Part shown: piece after piece, positions 7,463 to 17,561 of the stretch
How the letters are laid out: each line of letters opens with the position of its first letter
How positions within the stretch are numbered: the first letter of the stretch is position 1
Assembly: GCA_017694735.1 (NCBI GenBank)
Contig: JADIMN010000040.1
Location: 1-46,390 of the forward strand
Direction of reading: 5' to 3'
Length of the DNA stretch: 46,390 bases
Source: Candidatus Alectryobacillus merdavium
Lineage (GTDB): Bacteria > Bacillota_I > Bacilli_A > RFN20 > CAG-826
Program-made: the position numbers and the translations under genes
Notes under the pieces: generated by a model
The model's input: the letters and a program-made list of their open reading frames with translations, nothing else
Databases searched by the model: none
Told to the model about the DNA's origin: nothing

Positions 7463-9121
7463 TTATTTTAAAATAACACTCGCATATGGCATCAAAATTA
7501 ATTTTCCATCTTCAATATATGAAGTTTCATTAATAACTCTGACCTCATCACTTATTTTAACATCGCTTGATATTAAAGACAAATCAATGGTTGCTTTATA
7601 ATAACCAACATTAGTTAGTGAATAAATAGTTTCTTCACCATTGCTATATTTTAAGCAAGTGTTAACAAGATTTGGAAGTTCAACACTTTCAACACTTCCA
7701 TTTAAAAATAAATCTGCATATTTATTTCTTAAGTTAATTACTTTCTTATAATGATATAAAAGACTTGTTTTATCAACTAATTGTTGATTAACTCCATCTT
7801 CAGGTTGCAAGCTTATATCATAATTACTTCCAACAGGATCTTTAGTTTCTCCTTCATGGGTTAAACTATCCCATATCATATGAAGTCTTCTATTGGCATC
7901 AGTATTTGATGAACCTCTAGTTCCATTTAATCCAATTTCTTCACCATAATATAAAAATGGATTGCCTGGAGATAAAAGAAGTAGTGATGCCATAACCTTA
8001 ACAGATTGACTGACATAATCCCCAGAAAAAGATCTTGCCCATCTATCTTGATCATGGTTTGAAATAAAGAATGCTGGATTACAAGTATCACTATTATTTC
8101 TTACAGCATTTGTAAAATCAGCAATACCTTTTGAAAGATCTTTTGCATTTCTTCTATTAACAGCACTCTTATAACCACTTTGGTCACTATCAGAAAAACC
8201 GAAAGCAAAATATGAATTATTAGATTCATAGTAACTTGTAATTGTAGCATTATCGGTCCATGCTTCACCGACAATATAAACACCATCTTTAATTGAATCA
8301 CAATATTCTCTTAGCATAGATAAAAATTCAATATTTTTTGCATTATTGCCATAAAAATAATAAATAACAGCATCTAATCTAAATCCATCTACTCCTGCAT
8401 CAAGCCAAAACTTTAAAATGTCTTTAATTTCTTCGATAACATATTCATTATCTAAATTTAAGTCTGGCATCGATGTATCAAATCTAGACTCATAATATAA
8501 TTCTCCGTATTTGTTATAACCAGTTTGTGGTGTTGTACTCCAATTATAATAATCTTTATATTGTCCACTACCAGTTAATGCTTGGTCATATGAATAAGAA
8601 AACCAAGGATGTTGTAAACTAGTATGATTTAAAACCATATCAATTATAACTTTTATCCCTTTTTCATGAGCAGAAGTTACTAAATTTTTAAAATCCTCTA
8701 AAGTACCATAATCACTATCTACATCTTTGTAATTAGTAACATCATATTTATGATAAGATGGCGAAGGAGAAATAGGCATTAACCAAATTCCATCGACACC
8801 TAAATTAGCTAAATAGTCAAGTTTAGATGTAACACCATTTAAATCTCCAATTTCATCTCCATCACTATCACAAAATGAATGAACAAAAATTTCGTAAAAA
8901 ACACCAGATTGATTTTCATAAATCTCACCAATATCATCGCTTGGAGCAGTAAAATCATAATCCGCTGAAATATTTGATGAAGAAGTTATGCCTATATCAA
9001 AACTAGTTGATCTTGTAGTATCATCACTAGAAGTAGATAAAGAGGTTGTGGTTTCGCCACAACCTCCTAATGAAACAATACTTAAGGATAATACGATTAA
9101 ACTTAAATATTTACTTTTCAT
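7463..9121 (-). CDS. surface alpha-amylase lipoprotein (GH13)
   Basis: The N-terminus is a lipoprotein signal with lipobox LGGC and a Ser/Thr-rich linker to about residue 65. The GH13 barrel follows, with DMVLNH, the nucleophile Asp in GFRLDA near residue 249, the acid/base Glu in VGEAW near 285 and the third Asp in SNHDQDR near 356. FYEIFVHSFCDSDGDEIGDLNG matches the opening of the oligo-alpha-1,6-glucosidase/neopullulanase-like branch, where DGDEIGDLNG is a calcium or substrate loop. It would cut starch or glycogen at the outer face of the membrane, feeding the adjacent importer. It follows malG by 2 bases. The exact specificity (alpha-amylase or neopullulanase) is not fixed. Confidence 0.93.
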   Translation of the reverse strand: MKSKYLSLIVLSLSIVSLGGCGETTTSLSTSSDDTTRSTSFDIGITSSSNISADYDFTAPSDDIGEIYENQSGVFYEIFVHSFCDSDGDEIGDLNGVTSKLDYLANLGVDGIWLMPISPSPSYHKYDVTNYKDVDSDYGTLEDFKNLVTSAHEKGIKVIIDMVLNHTSLQHPWFSYSYDQALTGSGQYKDYYNWSTTPQTGYNKYGELYYESRFDTSMPDLNLDNEYVIEEIKDILKFWLDAGVDGFRLDAVIYYFYGNNAKNIEFLSMLREYCDSIKDGVYIVGEAWTDNATITSYYESNNSYFAFGFSDSDQSGYKSAVNRRNAKDLSKGIADFTNAVRNNSDTCNPAFFISNHDQDRWARSFSGDYVSQSVKVMASLLLLSPGNPFLYYGEEIGLNGTRGSSNTDANRRLHMIWDSLTHEGETKDPVGSNYDISLQPEDGVNQQLVDKTSLLYHYKKVINLRNKYADLFLNGSVESVELPNLVNTCLKYSNGEETIYSLTNVGYYKATIDLSLISSDVKISDEVRVINETSYIEDGKLILMPYASVILK

Positions 9122-9123
9122 AA

Positions 9124-10038
9124 TTATCCTTTTACAGCGCCTCCAGTAACACCACTTACATAGTATTTTTGCAAGAACATAAATAACAATGTAATTGGAA
9201 TTGCAATAACAACACTAGCAGCACAGAACTGCGTCCAATAAGTATTCTTGGTTTGAACATTACCAATCATTTTATTTAAAACAGTAGCAATTGTGGAATC
9301 ATATGGATGTAATGTGTATAAATATGAAGCAGTCATATAATCACCCCATGGACCCATAAATGCTAATAAAGCTGTATAAACAACAATAGGTTTAGAAAGA
9401 GGAATAATTATTTTATAAAAGATTTGTAATTGATTAGCACCATCAACCATAGCAGCTTCATCAATTGATTTTGAAATTGTATCAAAGAATCCCTTAGAAA
9501 CATAATATCCCATTCCAGCGCCACCGGAATAAATAATAATTAATGCGATTAAATTTTCTTTTAACCCGACTAAATCAGCCAATTGATAGAAAACAATTAA
9601 AGAAATAAAGCCTGGGAACATACCAATAACAAGAATAAACTTCATCATTAATTGTCTTGATTTAAATCTACATCTAGAAAATGCATAAGATGTAAATAAT
9701 GTCAATAATGTTGAGAAAATACAAACAAATATTGCAACAACTAATGTTTTACCAAAGGTAAGACCGAAGTTAACAGGGTTATTAGCACCAAGATCACCAT
9801 AAGTAAGCCATTTTCTTGTGGTACTATCAAAAACTCTATTATTAAATAAGTTTAAATAGTTGTCAAATGTCCATTTATCTGGAGCTGGCCAAAATTGACC
9901 CATACCAGTTACAGCGGCTCCATCATATTGACCAAGAGATTGTAAAATAATCCATACAATTGGTAATAACCAAATAATACATAAAGCAATAAGAACAATA
10001 TATATTATGGTATCAGTAATAATTCTACGAGTCCTCAT
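9124..10038 (-). CDS. malG: maltodextrin ABC transporter permease MalG
   Basis: The protein has 304 residues and six hydrophobic segments. The permease EAA loop is clear near residues 190-214: DEAAMVDGANQLQIFYKII and the following Pro. This loop contacts the ATPase. The C-terminal YVSGVTGGAVKG is the standard MalG ending. The start overlaps the malF stop as ATGA, so translation is coupled. Confidence 0.95.
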   Translation of the reverse strand: MRTRRIITDTIIYIVLIALCIIWLLPIVWIILQSLGQYDGAAVTGMGQFWPAPDKWTFDNYLNLFNNRVFDSTTRKWLTYGDLGANNPVNFGLTFGKTLVVAIFVCIFSTLLTLFTSYAFSRCRFKSRQLMMKFILVIGMFPGFISLIVFYQLADLVGLKENLIALIIIYSGGAGMGYYVSKGFFDTISKSIDEAAMVDGANQLQIFYKIIIPLSKPIVVYTALLAFMGPWGDYMTASYLYTLHPYDSTIATVLNKMIGNVQTKNTYWTQFCAASVVIAIPITLLFMFLQKYYVSGVTGGAVKG

Positions 10039-13000
10039 TGGAATTGATCCTCCCTTTGTACTGCGCCAAGTCTTGAATACATTACTAAACTAAAGAACGC
10101 ACAGATAACGAATATGATGATACCAAGTGATGCAGAAATATTATATGAACGCGATACACCGGTAGTTAAAGTATATAACCAGTTAATGAGTAAGTCAGTT
10201 GACTTTGCTTGATAAAGTCTTGTGTCTTCTGTAGCCTCACCAGTTAAGAAGAATATAACATTGAAGTTATTAATGTTAGAAACAAAACTTGTAATTAAAC
10301 TTGGTCCGGTAATAAAGAACATGTATGGCATTGTAATCTTAAAGAATTGTGTTGTAGGACCAGCACCATCAATTCTGCTTGACTCATATAAGTCAGTTGG
10401 AATATTCATTAAAATACCAGTAGCCATAAGCATTGTATAAGGAACACCAACCCAGCAGTTAATGACGATAATCATAAACTTAGCCATATATTCTTCTGTT
10501 AAGAATGGTATCTTTGCTCCACCTACATCAGAAATAAACATATTTATTGGTCCATATTCTCCAAACAAGTTAGCAACACAGAGAAGTGAAATAAATTGTG
10601 GGATAGCAATTGTTAAAACAAAAATTGTTCTAAATACTTTCTTAAATTTAATACTCTTCTTATTGATAACTAATGATAATATGATACCAAGGAAATAGTT
10701 AGTAAATGTTGCAAAGAATGCCCAAATAAGAGTCCATAATAACAAATAGCCAATTGTATATGGAATTCTTTCAATACCAGCAACACCGCTACCAAATACA
10801 GCGCTATCGCCAGTAAACATACCAATGAAGTTATTTAAACCAACCCATTTAAATAATTCAGGATAAGTATGTGAACCATCAAAGCTAGTAAATGCAATAA
10901 GCAATGATGAGAAAAGTGGAATAATAGTTACAATTAATGCACCTAGAACAGGTAAGAATAAGATAACTGAATGGAATTGGTCAGTTAATAATGAATTAAC
11001 AGTCTTCTTAAATGGCTTACATTGACCACAATAATGGACATCGCCATATCTTGCTGTGAAATCAGAAATTCTATTTTCTGTTCTTGCAATAATTTTTTGA
11101 CTAACTATTGAAGAAATTACTTCGTAAGGAATATCTTCACTTAATAATCTAGATAAATCGAAATTAACTTCGATTTTCATCTTGTTAGCAATAATCTCAG
11201 CAATTTCTTCATCAGATTTACTTTCATGAAGTTTTAAATAAGCATTCTTAATATTTTTAACAATATTAATAGCTTTCTTGTATGATTTAGCAACAGCTTT
11301 AGCAATTTGGTTAGAACAGGTGAAGTTTGAAATAATGTTTGATTCAACACCTCTCAAACCAAGTTCCTTTCCAAATGTGTAAGTTTCAACTGCCTTATTA
11401 ATTCTAACTGATCTTTGATATGCACTCTTTGCTTGTTGAAGTTCTTCTTTATACATTGACTTAATAAGCTTATCAGCTTGCATACCATTATATTGACCAT
11501 CAAGTTTATTAACATCAAGAGTCATTTGTTCTTTAATTTGATTACATTTTTCAATAAATAACTCTTTTTCGTTAACAATCTTATAGGCAGGAGCACCTTC
11601 TGCTTTAAATTCTTCAACTTTAGCTAAATAACTAGCTTTAAGTTCTGCTAAATCTTGATTACATTTAAGTTTTCTATTTTGAATATCTTTTAAAATATTT
11701 GCTTTTATATCAAATATTTCATGATATCTTTCATGAATCTTGTTAACTTTCTCGTTATATAATGCTAGTTTTTCATCATCAGTTAAAAACTTAGTATTTC
11801 TATTATAATCAACGTTTTTGCTATCAAGATTATAGAAACAGTTAACTATTTCTCTGCTATTTCTAGCAACATTTAAAAATGCGTTATTAAAATCAAGATA
11901 TGTTTGATAAATATTGTACTTATCAAATGCAAAGTGGAAATTCTTTTCTTCAATTGCAAAGTCATTTAGAAATTTATCTTTATTTGATTTTAAATAATCT
12001 TTTGATTTTGTAAGTTTGTCAACATAAGCCTCATAGAATTCATCTTCTACATCAAGACTTGGATTAGCATTTAATCTGTTGACTAACTCTTTTAAGCCGT
12101 TAGAAACAGCTTTATTTTTCAAACTAGAAAGAATATAAGTTTCTTTATCTGCTTTATCAAATGTTGGAGTATAAATTCCTTTAACTGCATTAACTTTATA
12201 CTTAACATCATCGATATCAAAGCAAACAAGTAAATTTAATATTAATTCTTCACTCCATTTTACATCTGGATATAAAGATTTATAAGTATCAATTCTACTT
12301 GCGATAAGATTTTTAGTTTGTTTATTAAACTCTTCAACAATATTTTTTGAGGAATTTAAGTTATATGTTTGTTTTTGTAAGATACTTACAAGTTCATTAG
12401 CAACTTTGAAATATTTATCATCTAAACCAATATCTTCACTTGAAATATCATAGTATTTAAATATTGCATTAACAATTTGTGTTTTATCATTCAAATCGTT
12501 ATTTAAGAAAATATTTAAAACATTCACTAAATCATTTTCAACGTCAAATAATGGAATAGCAAGATTATTCTTAAGAAGATACTTTTTATAGAATGATTTA
12601 AAATTAACTTCAACATTGCTCATTAATAAATCATTGTATCTGTCATTGTTAAGGAATACTTCTTCTCTATATTTAATATAGTTAACAAAACTTAATGCAG
12701 CTTCTTTTGCTTCTTCTCTAGTTAAAGCATAATCGCTTTCAAGTTTAAGAATAGTTGTATTCAAATTAACAAATTTTAAAGAATTTTTCTCAAATCTTAA
12801 GAATTGTAAAATGTCTTTATAATTTTCAATTGTAATTTTTTCTGCAAAGCTTGAAGAAATTGTTTTATAGAAATCTTCAACACCAACTAATAAAGTCGAT
12901 TTAATTAAATTAGTCTTTTCTTTATAGAAAAGTTCTTTTTGATAATATTTTAAGAAATCACAATAAACATTAAATAAAGTTTCTCCAATACTAGAGTCAA

Positions 13001-14099
13001 CTTTAGAATAACTTCTAATCTTTAAAAGACTTGATTTCTTATCATGTTTAATATTGACTTTGAAAGTTAAATAATCAGCAAAATTAATATCACCTAAAGA
13101 TTCTTTTGCTTCAAAATAATCAAATACATGATCTTTATATGCTAAATAATCTTTATAAAAATCTTTAGTTGGTTTTTGAGAAACTTTTAAACCACCATTA
13201 ATAAAATAAGCTTTATACAAACTTGGATAATCACGGAATAATTTAGCAAAATCAGAATAACAAATTAAGCTAGAAGCTTCCTTGCTTAATCCAACTTGTT
13301 TTTTAAGGTAACTATCAACTGATAAGCAAAATCTTCTTTTTACTTTACCATTAACTTTTACTTTTGTAACATTTGCAAAAGTATCTAAATTTTCATCTTT
13401 AAGCAACTCTTTAACAGTTTTATAACCATCAAAATACTTGTTACCTCTTCTAACGATAGAATTATTATGTGCTGCGTTGATATTTCTATACCAAACATAA
13501 ATAAATAGTAATACAAATATAACAGCGATGATGCCAAGAATCAAACATTTAATACTATTATCTCCAGGTACTGTTTGAATGACTCCAGTAATAGGATGTT
13601 TAATATCGGTTGGACCAGTTAAACCAGGACCACTTAGTAAGTACAAGTCAAATCCGCCCTGTAAAACCATATAAACAATGAATAATATCTCAAATCCAAT
13701 GTATAAAAAGCCATTTACAAATTGTCTATTTGCCAATGATGAAGTTCCCATAAAAATATAGGAAAGTCTTCCAAAAGCATCATCTTCTTTAAAATATCTG
13801 AATATTTTAACAGTAAAAAATTTGTAAATGCCAACAAAGATGCCAACAATAATTTTTGCCAAACCAACAAAAAGATTTAAAAAAGCTCTGCCAACATCTA
13901 CACATAAACTACCAAGCCATACACCTAGTTTTTTCATCATAGAGACAAAGCCAGTTAAATAATATTTGAAATTTGACATTGGTACGAAATCTTCAAAAAT
14001 AGATAACTTACCATCGGCATTTTTTAGAGAATTAAAATCAATATCGCTAGAATTTTCCAAAACTGTTGCGCTTTTTTCATTCTTTTTTGTAGGGCTCAT
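10035..14099 (-). CDS. malF: giant MalF: ABC permease with about 1,000-residue N-terminal extension
   Basis: Only the C-terminal third (about 1040-1354) is the ordinary MalF permease: it begins at DQFHSVILFLPV, has six membrane helices and carries the EAA loop YESSRIDGAGPTTQFFKI near 1237. The N-terminus has an amphipathic/membrane stretch near 50-95, then helices near 120-145 and 183-205. This short TM2-like module also precedes MalF in some Firmicutes. Between about 215 and 1015 lies a soluble, charged, mostly helical region with coiled-coil stretches (for example around 780-880) that I do not recognise. A CGQC pair sits near 1017. The frame is continuous and base usage resembles its neighbours, so a fusion artefact is unlikely. 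The start has a GGAG ribosome site. Confidence 0.9.
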   Translation of the reverse strand: MSPTKKNEKSATVLENSSDIDFNSLKNADGKLSIFEDFVPMSNFKYYLTGFVSMMKKLGVWLGSLCVDVGRAFLNLFVGLAKIIVGIFVGIYKFFTVKIFRYFKEDDAFGRLSYIFMGTSSLANRQFVNGFLYIGFEILFIVYMVLQGGFDLYLLSGPGLTGPTDIKHPITGVIQTVPGDNSIKCLILGIIAVIFVLLFIYVWYRNINAAHNNSIVRRGNKYFDGYKTVKELLKDENLDTFANVTKVKVNGKVKRRFCLSVDSYLKKQVGLSKEASSLICYSDFAKLFRDYPSLYKAYFINGGLKVSQKPTKDFYKDYLAYKDHVFDYFEAKESLGDINFADYLTFKVNIKHDKKSSLLKIRSYSKVDSSIGETLFNVYCDFLKYYQKELFYKEKTNLIKSTLLVGVEDFYKTISSSFAEKITIENYKDILQFLRFEKNSLKFVNLNTTILKLESDYALTREEAKEAALSFVNYIKYREEVFLNNDRYNDLLMSNVEVNFKSFYKKYLLKNNLAIPLFDVENDLVNVLNIFLNNDLNDKTQIVNAIFKYYDISSEDIGLDDKYFKVANELVSILQKQTYNLNSSKNIVEEFNKQTKNLIASRIDTYKSLYPDVKWSEELILNLLVCFDIDDVKYKVNAVKGIYTPTFDKADKETYILSSLKNKAVSNGLKELVNRLNANPSLDVEDEFYEAYVDKLTKSKDYLKSNKDKFLNDFAIEEKNFHFAFDKYNIYQTYLDFNNAFLNVARNSREIVNCFYNLDSKNVDYNRNTKFLTDDEKLALYNEKVNKIHERYHEIFDIKANILKDIQNRKLKCNQDLAELKASYLAKVEEFKAEGAPAYKIVNEKELFIEKCNQIKEQMTLDVNKLDGQYNGMQADKLIKSMYKEELQQAKSAYQRSVRINKAVETYTFGKELGLRGVESNIISNFTCSNQIAKAVAKSYKKAINIVKNIKNAYLKLHESKSDEEIAEIIANKMKIEVNFDLSRLLSEDIPYEVISSIVSQKIIARTENRISDFTARYGDVHYCGQCKPFKKTVNSLLTDQFHSVILFLPVLGALIVTIIPLFSSLLIAFTSFDGSHTYPELFKWVGLNNFIGMFTGDSAVFGSGVAGIERIPYTIGYLLLWTLIWAFFATFTNYFLGIILSLVINKKSIKFKKVFRTIFVLTIAIPQFISLLCVANLFGEYGPINMFISDVGGAKIPFLTEEYMAKFMIIVINCWVGVPYTMLMATGILMNIPTDLYESSRIDGAGPTTQFFKITMPYMFFITGPSLITSFVSNINNFNVIFFLTGEATEDTRLYQAKSTDLLINWLYTLTTGVSRSYNISASLGIIIFVICAFFSLVMYSRLGAVQREDQFQ

Positions 14100-14129
14100 A
14101 TTTTTTTAATCTCCTTTATTAAGAAAATA

Positions 14130-14151
14130 AAGGGCATCAAAAGATGCCCTT
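14130..14151 (-). terminator. intercistronic hairpin between malE and malF
   Basis: A perfect 9-bp stem (AAGGGCATC and its complement) has a 4-base loop. On the minus strand it is followed by TTATTTTCTT. Such hairpins after binding-protein genes usually give partial termination or protect the malE message, so that the binding protein is made in excess over the permeases. Confidence 0.75.
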
Positions 14152-14167
14152 CTTTAAAAAAATTTAA

Positions 14168-15619
14168 TTAAGCAAGAACGCCGCCTAATGCACTAAATAA
14201 TGCATCAACAGCACTTGTTGCAGCTTCTTCTTCAATTGTTCCGTTAACACCAAAAGCAGTACCAAAAGTAGTTAAACCTTTCCAGACTTGGTCGCCAGTT
14301 AAACCTTGTGCTTGAGAGTGAGTATATGGAGCAATAGCACTTAATGCTCTTGTAAGTTCAGAACTATTAACTGTTTCGTTTTCTAATACTTCTTTATTTG
14401 TTGGGAAGTATTGTCTAGCATTAAAGTGTTCAAGTTGAGAATTTGGACTTGTGTACCAGTATGCAACTAAGTTAGCAAGAGTTGGAAGTGAAGTGACTCT
14501 GTTAACAGCATAAACTTTATATGAATCCCAAGTTTCTAATTGAACTTCTTCGCCCTTATATGTAACTGTAGGAATTTTTGCAATACCAATCATGTCTTTG
14601 GCTTCTTCTTCAGTATGACCAGCATTAACTAATGCACTGATAATACCATTGTAGTTATTCCATGATACACCACCCCAGCATTTTCCAGCAGCCATGTCAT
14701 TTTGCATAAGAGTAGTAATGTTGGTACCATTTGTAGTTAATAAAGTACCGTCATATTTGGTGAAATAACCATTAAGTGCGTCACCAACTTCTCTTAAACC
14801 TTCTTTTGTAAAAGTAGTTGTTTGAACTGCTTTAAGAGTTTTTTCTCCTGTTTCTGGATCTTCGACTTCTTGAATATCAATCTTCATATCACCTTCAGAA
14901 AGCCATAGCCAGTCAGAAATATACCAACCTTCTTGTAATGGGAAGTAGAATGTTTTTCCAGCAGCTTTACAAGCTTCAAGAATATCATCTAAACTATCAA
15001 CTGTTTCTAAATCAATCATGTCTTTTCTATAAAGAACGATTTGTGAGTTTCCACCAACTGCTGGGTAGCCATAATGCTGACCCTTAACTTCAACAGCAGT
15101 TAATGAAGAAGCAGTTAATTCTTGTCGCAATACATTAACCATTAGTTCTGGAATTGGGTTAACATAATTAGCAACAATACAGTTAACTAATTGGTCATCA
15201 GCAGATAATACGACATCTGGTGCAGCATCAGCATCATTTGCAAATGCTTTAAAAGTATCAGCTTCACCAACTTGATTGTTAAATTCAAAAGTAACAAGTT
15301 CAGCTAATTCTGGGAATTCAGTTTTAAAATCTTCAATAACTGATCTTGCAAACTCTTCATCCTCTGTTGAACAACCGATTGTAAGAACTTTTTCTTCTTC
15401 AGAAACAGCATTAATTTCAGTTTCTGCATATTCAGCATAAGTATCAAGCACAGCTTGAACATCAACGGAAGTTGTATATTCTTCAGTTGTTTGCTTAGTC
15501 TCATCAGTGCCTTGAGTACCAGTTGTTGAAGTACTTGGGTCACCACATGATACGACTCCTAATCCTACTCCGACGGTAAGAATAGCAGTACTAAGAATTC
15601 TTAATTTTTTATTTAACAT
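14168..15619 (-). CDS. malE: maltodextrin-binding lipoprotein
   Basis: This 483-residue extracytoplasmic solute-binding protein has a lipoprotein signal (MLNKKLRILS, lipobox VVSC near residue 25) and a Ser/Thr-rich linker. The mature chain has the family 1 sugar-binding layout, including VVLSADDQ, YPAVGGNSQIVLYRKD, the Trp-rich GWYISDWLWLSEGD and GKCWGGVSWNNYNG. It would hand maltodextrins to MalF-MalG. The gene is first in the operon, with a consensus promoter, a cre-like operator upstream and a strong AGGAGG ribosome site. Confidence 0.93.
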   Translation of the reverse strand: MLNKKLRILSTAILTVGVGLGVVSCGDPSTSTTGTQGTDETKQTTEEYTTSVDVQAVLDTYAEYAETEINAVSEEEKVLTIGCSTEDEEFARSVIEDFKTEFPELAELVTFEFNNQVGEADTFKAFANDADAAPDVVLSADDQLVNCIVANYVNPIPELMVNVLRQELTASSLTAVEVKGQHYGYPAVGGNSQIVLYRKDMIDLETVDSLDDILEACKAAGKTFYFPLQEGWYISDWLWLSEGDMKIDIQEVEDPETGEKTLKAVQTTTFTKEGLREVGDALNGYFTKYDGTLLTTNGTNITTLMQNDMAAGKCWGGVSWNNYNGIISALVNAGHTEEEAKDMIGIAKIPTVTYKGEEVQLETWDSYKVYAVNRVTSLPTLANLVAYWYTSPNSQLEHFNARQYFPTNKEVLENETVNSSELTRALSAIAPYTHSQAQGLTGDQVWKGLTTFGTAFGVNGTIEEEAATSAVDALFSALGGVLA

Positions 15620-15664
15620 TAATTATCCTCCTATCCTGCCTAAAACAGGTTTAATGTTATCAAT

Positions 15665-15693
15665 AGTATAAAATTATTTAAATTGAATTGCAA
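15665..15693 (-). promoter_or_regulatory. sigma-A promoter of the malE operon
   Basis: On the minus strand TTGCAA (15693-15688) and TATACT (15670-15665) are exactly 17 bases apart, a good sigma-A match. The predicted start lies about 40 bases before the malE ATG. Confidence 0.7.
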
Positions 15694-15700
15694 TATAAAA

Positions 15701-15716
15701 ATGAAAGCGTTTTCAT
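15701..15716. promoter_or_regulatory. cre-like operator (LacI/CcpA family)
   Basis: ATGAAAGCGTTTTCAT is a near-perfect palindrome with central CG and matches the catabolite-responsive element consensus. It sits 7 bases upstream of the malE -35. That position fits activation or a repressor acting at the upstream edge. CcpA or a MalR-type LacI protein could bind; neither gene is in the window. Confidence 0.8.
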
Positions 15717-15767
15717 TTTTTTTAAAATCAATAAAAAATTGACACAAAATCACAATAAAATCAATAA

Positions 15768-17477
15768 TTAATTACTAGAAATTATTAAAAATCCCTTGTT
15801 ATAAAAATGATCTTCTTGGAAGTTATAAGAATAAATAATTTTTTCCTTTTTTAGCTTAATAAGCTTCTTATCTGCTGTGTTATTTATAATTAAAGTAAGT
15901 TTTTTATTATTTAATTCTCTTTCTATATATAATAAGTCGTCTTTACTATAAGATTTAAAATCTCCACTCTTCAAACATTCATTTTCTTTTCTTATAGAAA
16001 TAAGTTTTTTAATCGTCTTATAAGTCTTCATATCCCATAAATTTTTATCCCAAATCATTGCTCTTCTGCATAATGGATCATATCCTCCATCTATACCAAT
16101 TTCACTACCATAATAAAAGAAAGGCATACCAATGTAAAAAATGGTAATAGCACTTGCAAGAATATAAGCTTGTTTATCATTGTTTGCAAGCGTGCTAAGT
16201 CTATGAGTATCATGATTTTCTACTTCATTCATCATCATATAATTAGCATTCATATTATTGTAGAAAAGATTTCTTGTTATTTGGTTTGCAAAATCTTGAG
16301 AATTAATTTTGTTATAAGCTAAATAATCAATTATTGAACTATAAAACTTATAATTCATTACACTATCAAGCATATCGCCTTGTAAATACTTAGTTGGAAT
16401 TCTCCAATTTTCTCCAATTATAATTGCATCTTTTTTAATTTTTTTAACTTCATTACGCATTTTTCTTAAACACTTAAATGAGATTTCATCGCTGACATCT
16501 AATCTCCAGCCATCTATATCATATTCTTTAATCCAATATGTACAAATTTTACAAATATATTCAATTGCTTCATCATTTTCGGTATTGATTCTTGGCATAT
16601 TTTTTACACTAGCAAAACAAGAATAATTGACATTTTCTTGATCTATTTTATCGCCCCAAATAATAAAGAAATTAAAATATTTTGATTTTTTGCCTTTTTT
16701 AATTACATCTTGGAAAATTTTATTTTCGTCAGACATATGATTGAAAACACCATCAAGAATAACTTTAATTCCATTTGCATGCATTTTATTAACAAATTCT
16801 TTAAATAGTTTATTATCTCCAAAATGATGATCAATCTTAAAATAATCTACAGTATCATATTTATGATTACTTGGAGATTCAAAAATAGGATTTAAATAAA
16901 TACAGTTTATTCCTAAATTAAGAAAATAATCAATATGATTTAAAATTCCTTGCAAATCTCCACCATAAAATGAATTACTTTTTGGAGTATCTAAAGTATT
17001 TAATGTTTTATAAGATAAGTCTTTTTTAAAGTCTCCAATATCAAATCTTTCAGGAAAAATTTGATAACCAACACAATCTTTTACCCAAGATGGTAAATTT
17101 AAAAAATCATCTTTAAAATTATATGGATATTCAAACCTAGAAGTATGATTGATCGAAAAATCATAATCCTTGCTAAATCCACTTTCACAATAATAATACT
17201 TATTTTCTCCATCACTTAATAAAAATACATAACCAAAACGAGTATCATCTAATTTTTTTCTAAAAACAAAATAATCATATAAATCATCGCTATATTTATT
17301 TGTAATTTCTTCACTAAAACGATGACCATCTAGTCTCATATCATATTTATTTCCATAAATTATAATAACTTTTTTTAAATCATCTTTTTTTGCTCTTAAA
17401 ACGATATTAATTGTAGACTCATCGCTAAAATAAGCATAGTTAGACATTGGTATGTGTAAAATTGACTCAAAATTCAT
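15768..17477 (-). CDS. intracellular GH13 enzyme, neopullulanase/cyclomaltodextrinase-like
   Basis: No signal peptide is present, so the enzyme is cytoplasmic. An N-terminal beta domain (about 1-120) of the CBM34 type precedes the GH13 barrel. The segment YQIFPERFDIGD near residues 135-146 is diagnostic of neopullulanases and cyclomaltodextrinases. Catalytic residues are Asp in GWRLDVSD near 326, Glu in IIGENW near 355 and Asp in ENHDTHR near 422. It would cut imported maltodextrins, branched pieces or cyclodextrins. The frame opens at 17492, but that ATG overlaps the ribosome site (GAGAGG). The ATG at 17477 is correctly spaced and chosen. The gene is separated from pulA by a terminator. Confidence 0.92.
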   Translation of the reverse strand: MNFESILHIPMSNYAYFSDESTINIVLRAKKDDLKKVIIIYGNKYDMRLDGHRFSEEITNKYSDDLYDYFVFRKKLDDTRFGYVFLLSDGENKYYYCESGFSKDYDFSINHTSRFEYPYNFKDDFLNLPSWVKDCVGYQIFPERFDIGDFKKDLSYKTLNTLDTPKSNSFYGGDLQGILNHIDYFLNLGINCIYLNPIFESPSNHKYDTVDYFKIDHHFGDNKLFKEFVNKMHANGIKVILDGVFNHMSDENKIFQDVIKKGKKSKYFNFFIIWGDKIDQENVNYSCFASVKNMPRINTENDEAIEYICKICTYWIKEYDIDGWRLDVSDEISFKCLRKMRNEVKKIKKDAIIIGENWRIPTKYLQGDMLDSVMNYKFYSSIIDYLAYNKINSQDFANQITRNLFYNNMNANYMMMNEVENHDTHRLSTLANNDKQAYILASAITIFYIGMPFFYYGSEIGIDGGYDPLCRRAMIWDKNLWDMKTYKTIKKLISIRKENECLKSGDFKSYSKDDLLYIERELNNKKLTLIINNTADKKLIKLKKEKIIYSYNFQEDHFYNKGFLIISSN

Positions 17478-17518
17478 AATAAAACCTCTCAAATTATAAT
17501 TATATTTTACTTAATAAA

Positions 17519-17550
17519 AAAAGAAGTGCAATTTAAATTGCACTTCTTTT
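17519..17550 (-). terminator. terminator after pulA
   Basis: This perfect 32-base palindrome (arm AAAAGAAGTGCAATTT) begins 11 bases past the pulA stop codon. The minus-strand side runs into T residues, giving a strong rho-independent terminator. The flanking A and T runs would let it work on both strands. Confidence 0.9.
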
Positions 17551-17561
17551 GATTAATTTAA

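Noticed and set aside
10222..10698. Open frames on the plus strand inside malF
   Set aside because: They are reverse-strand shadows of the membrane helices of malF; no ribosome sites.
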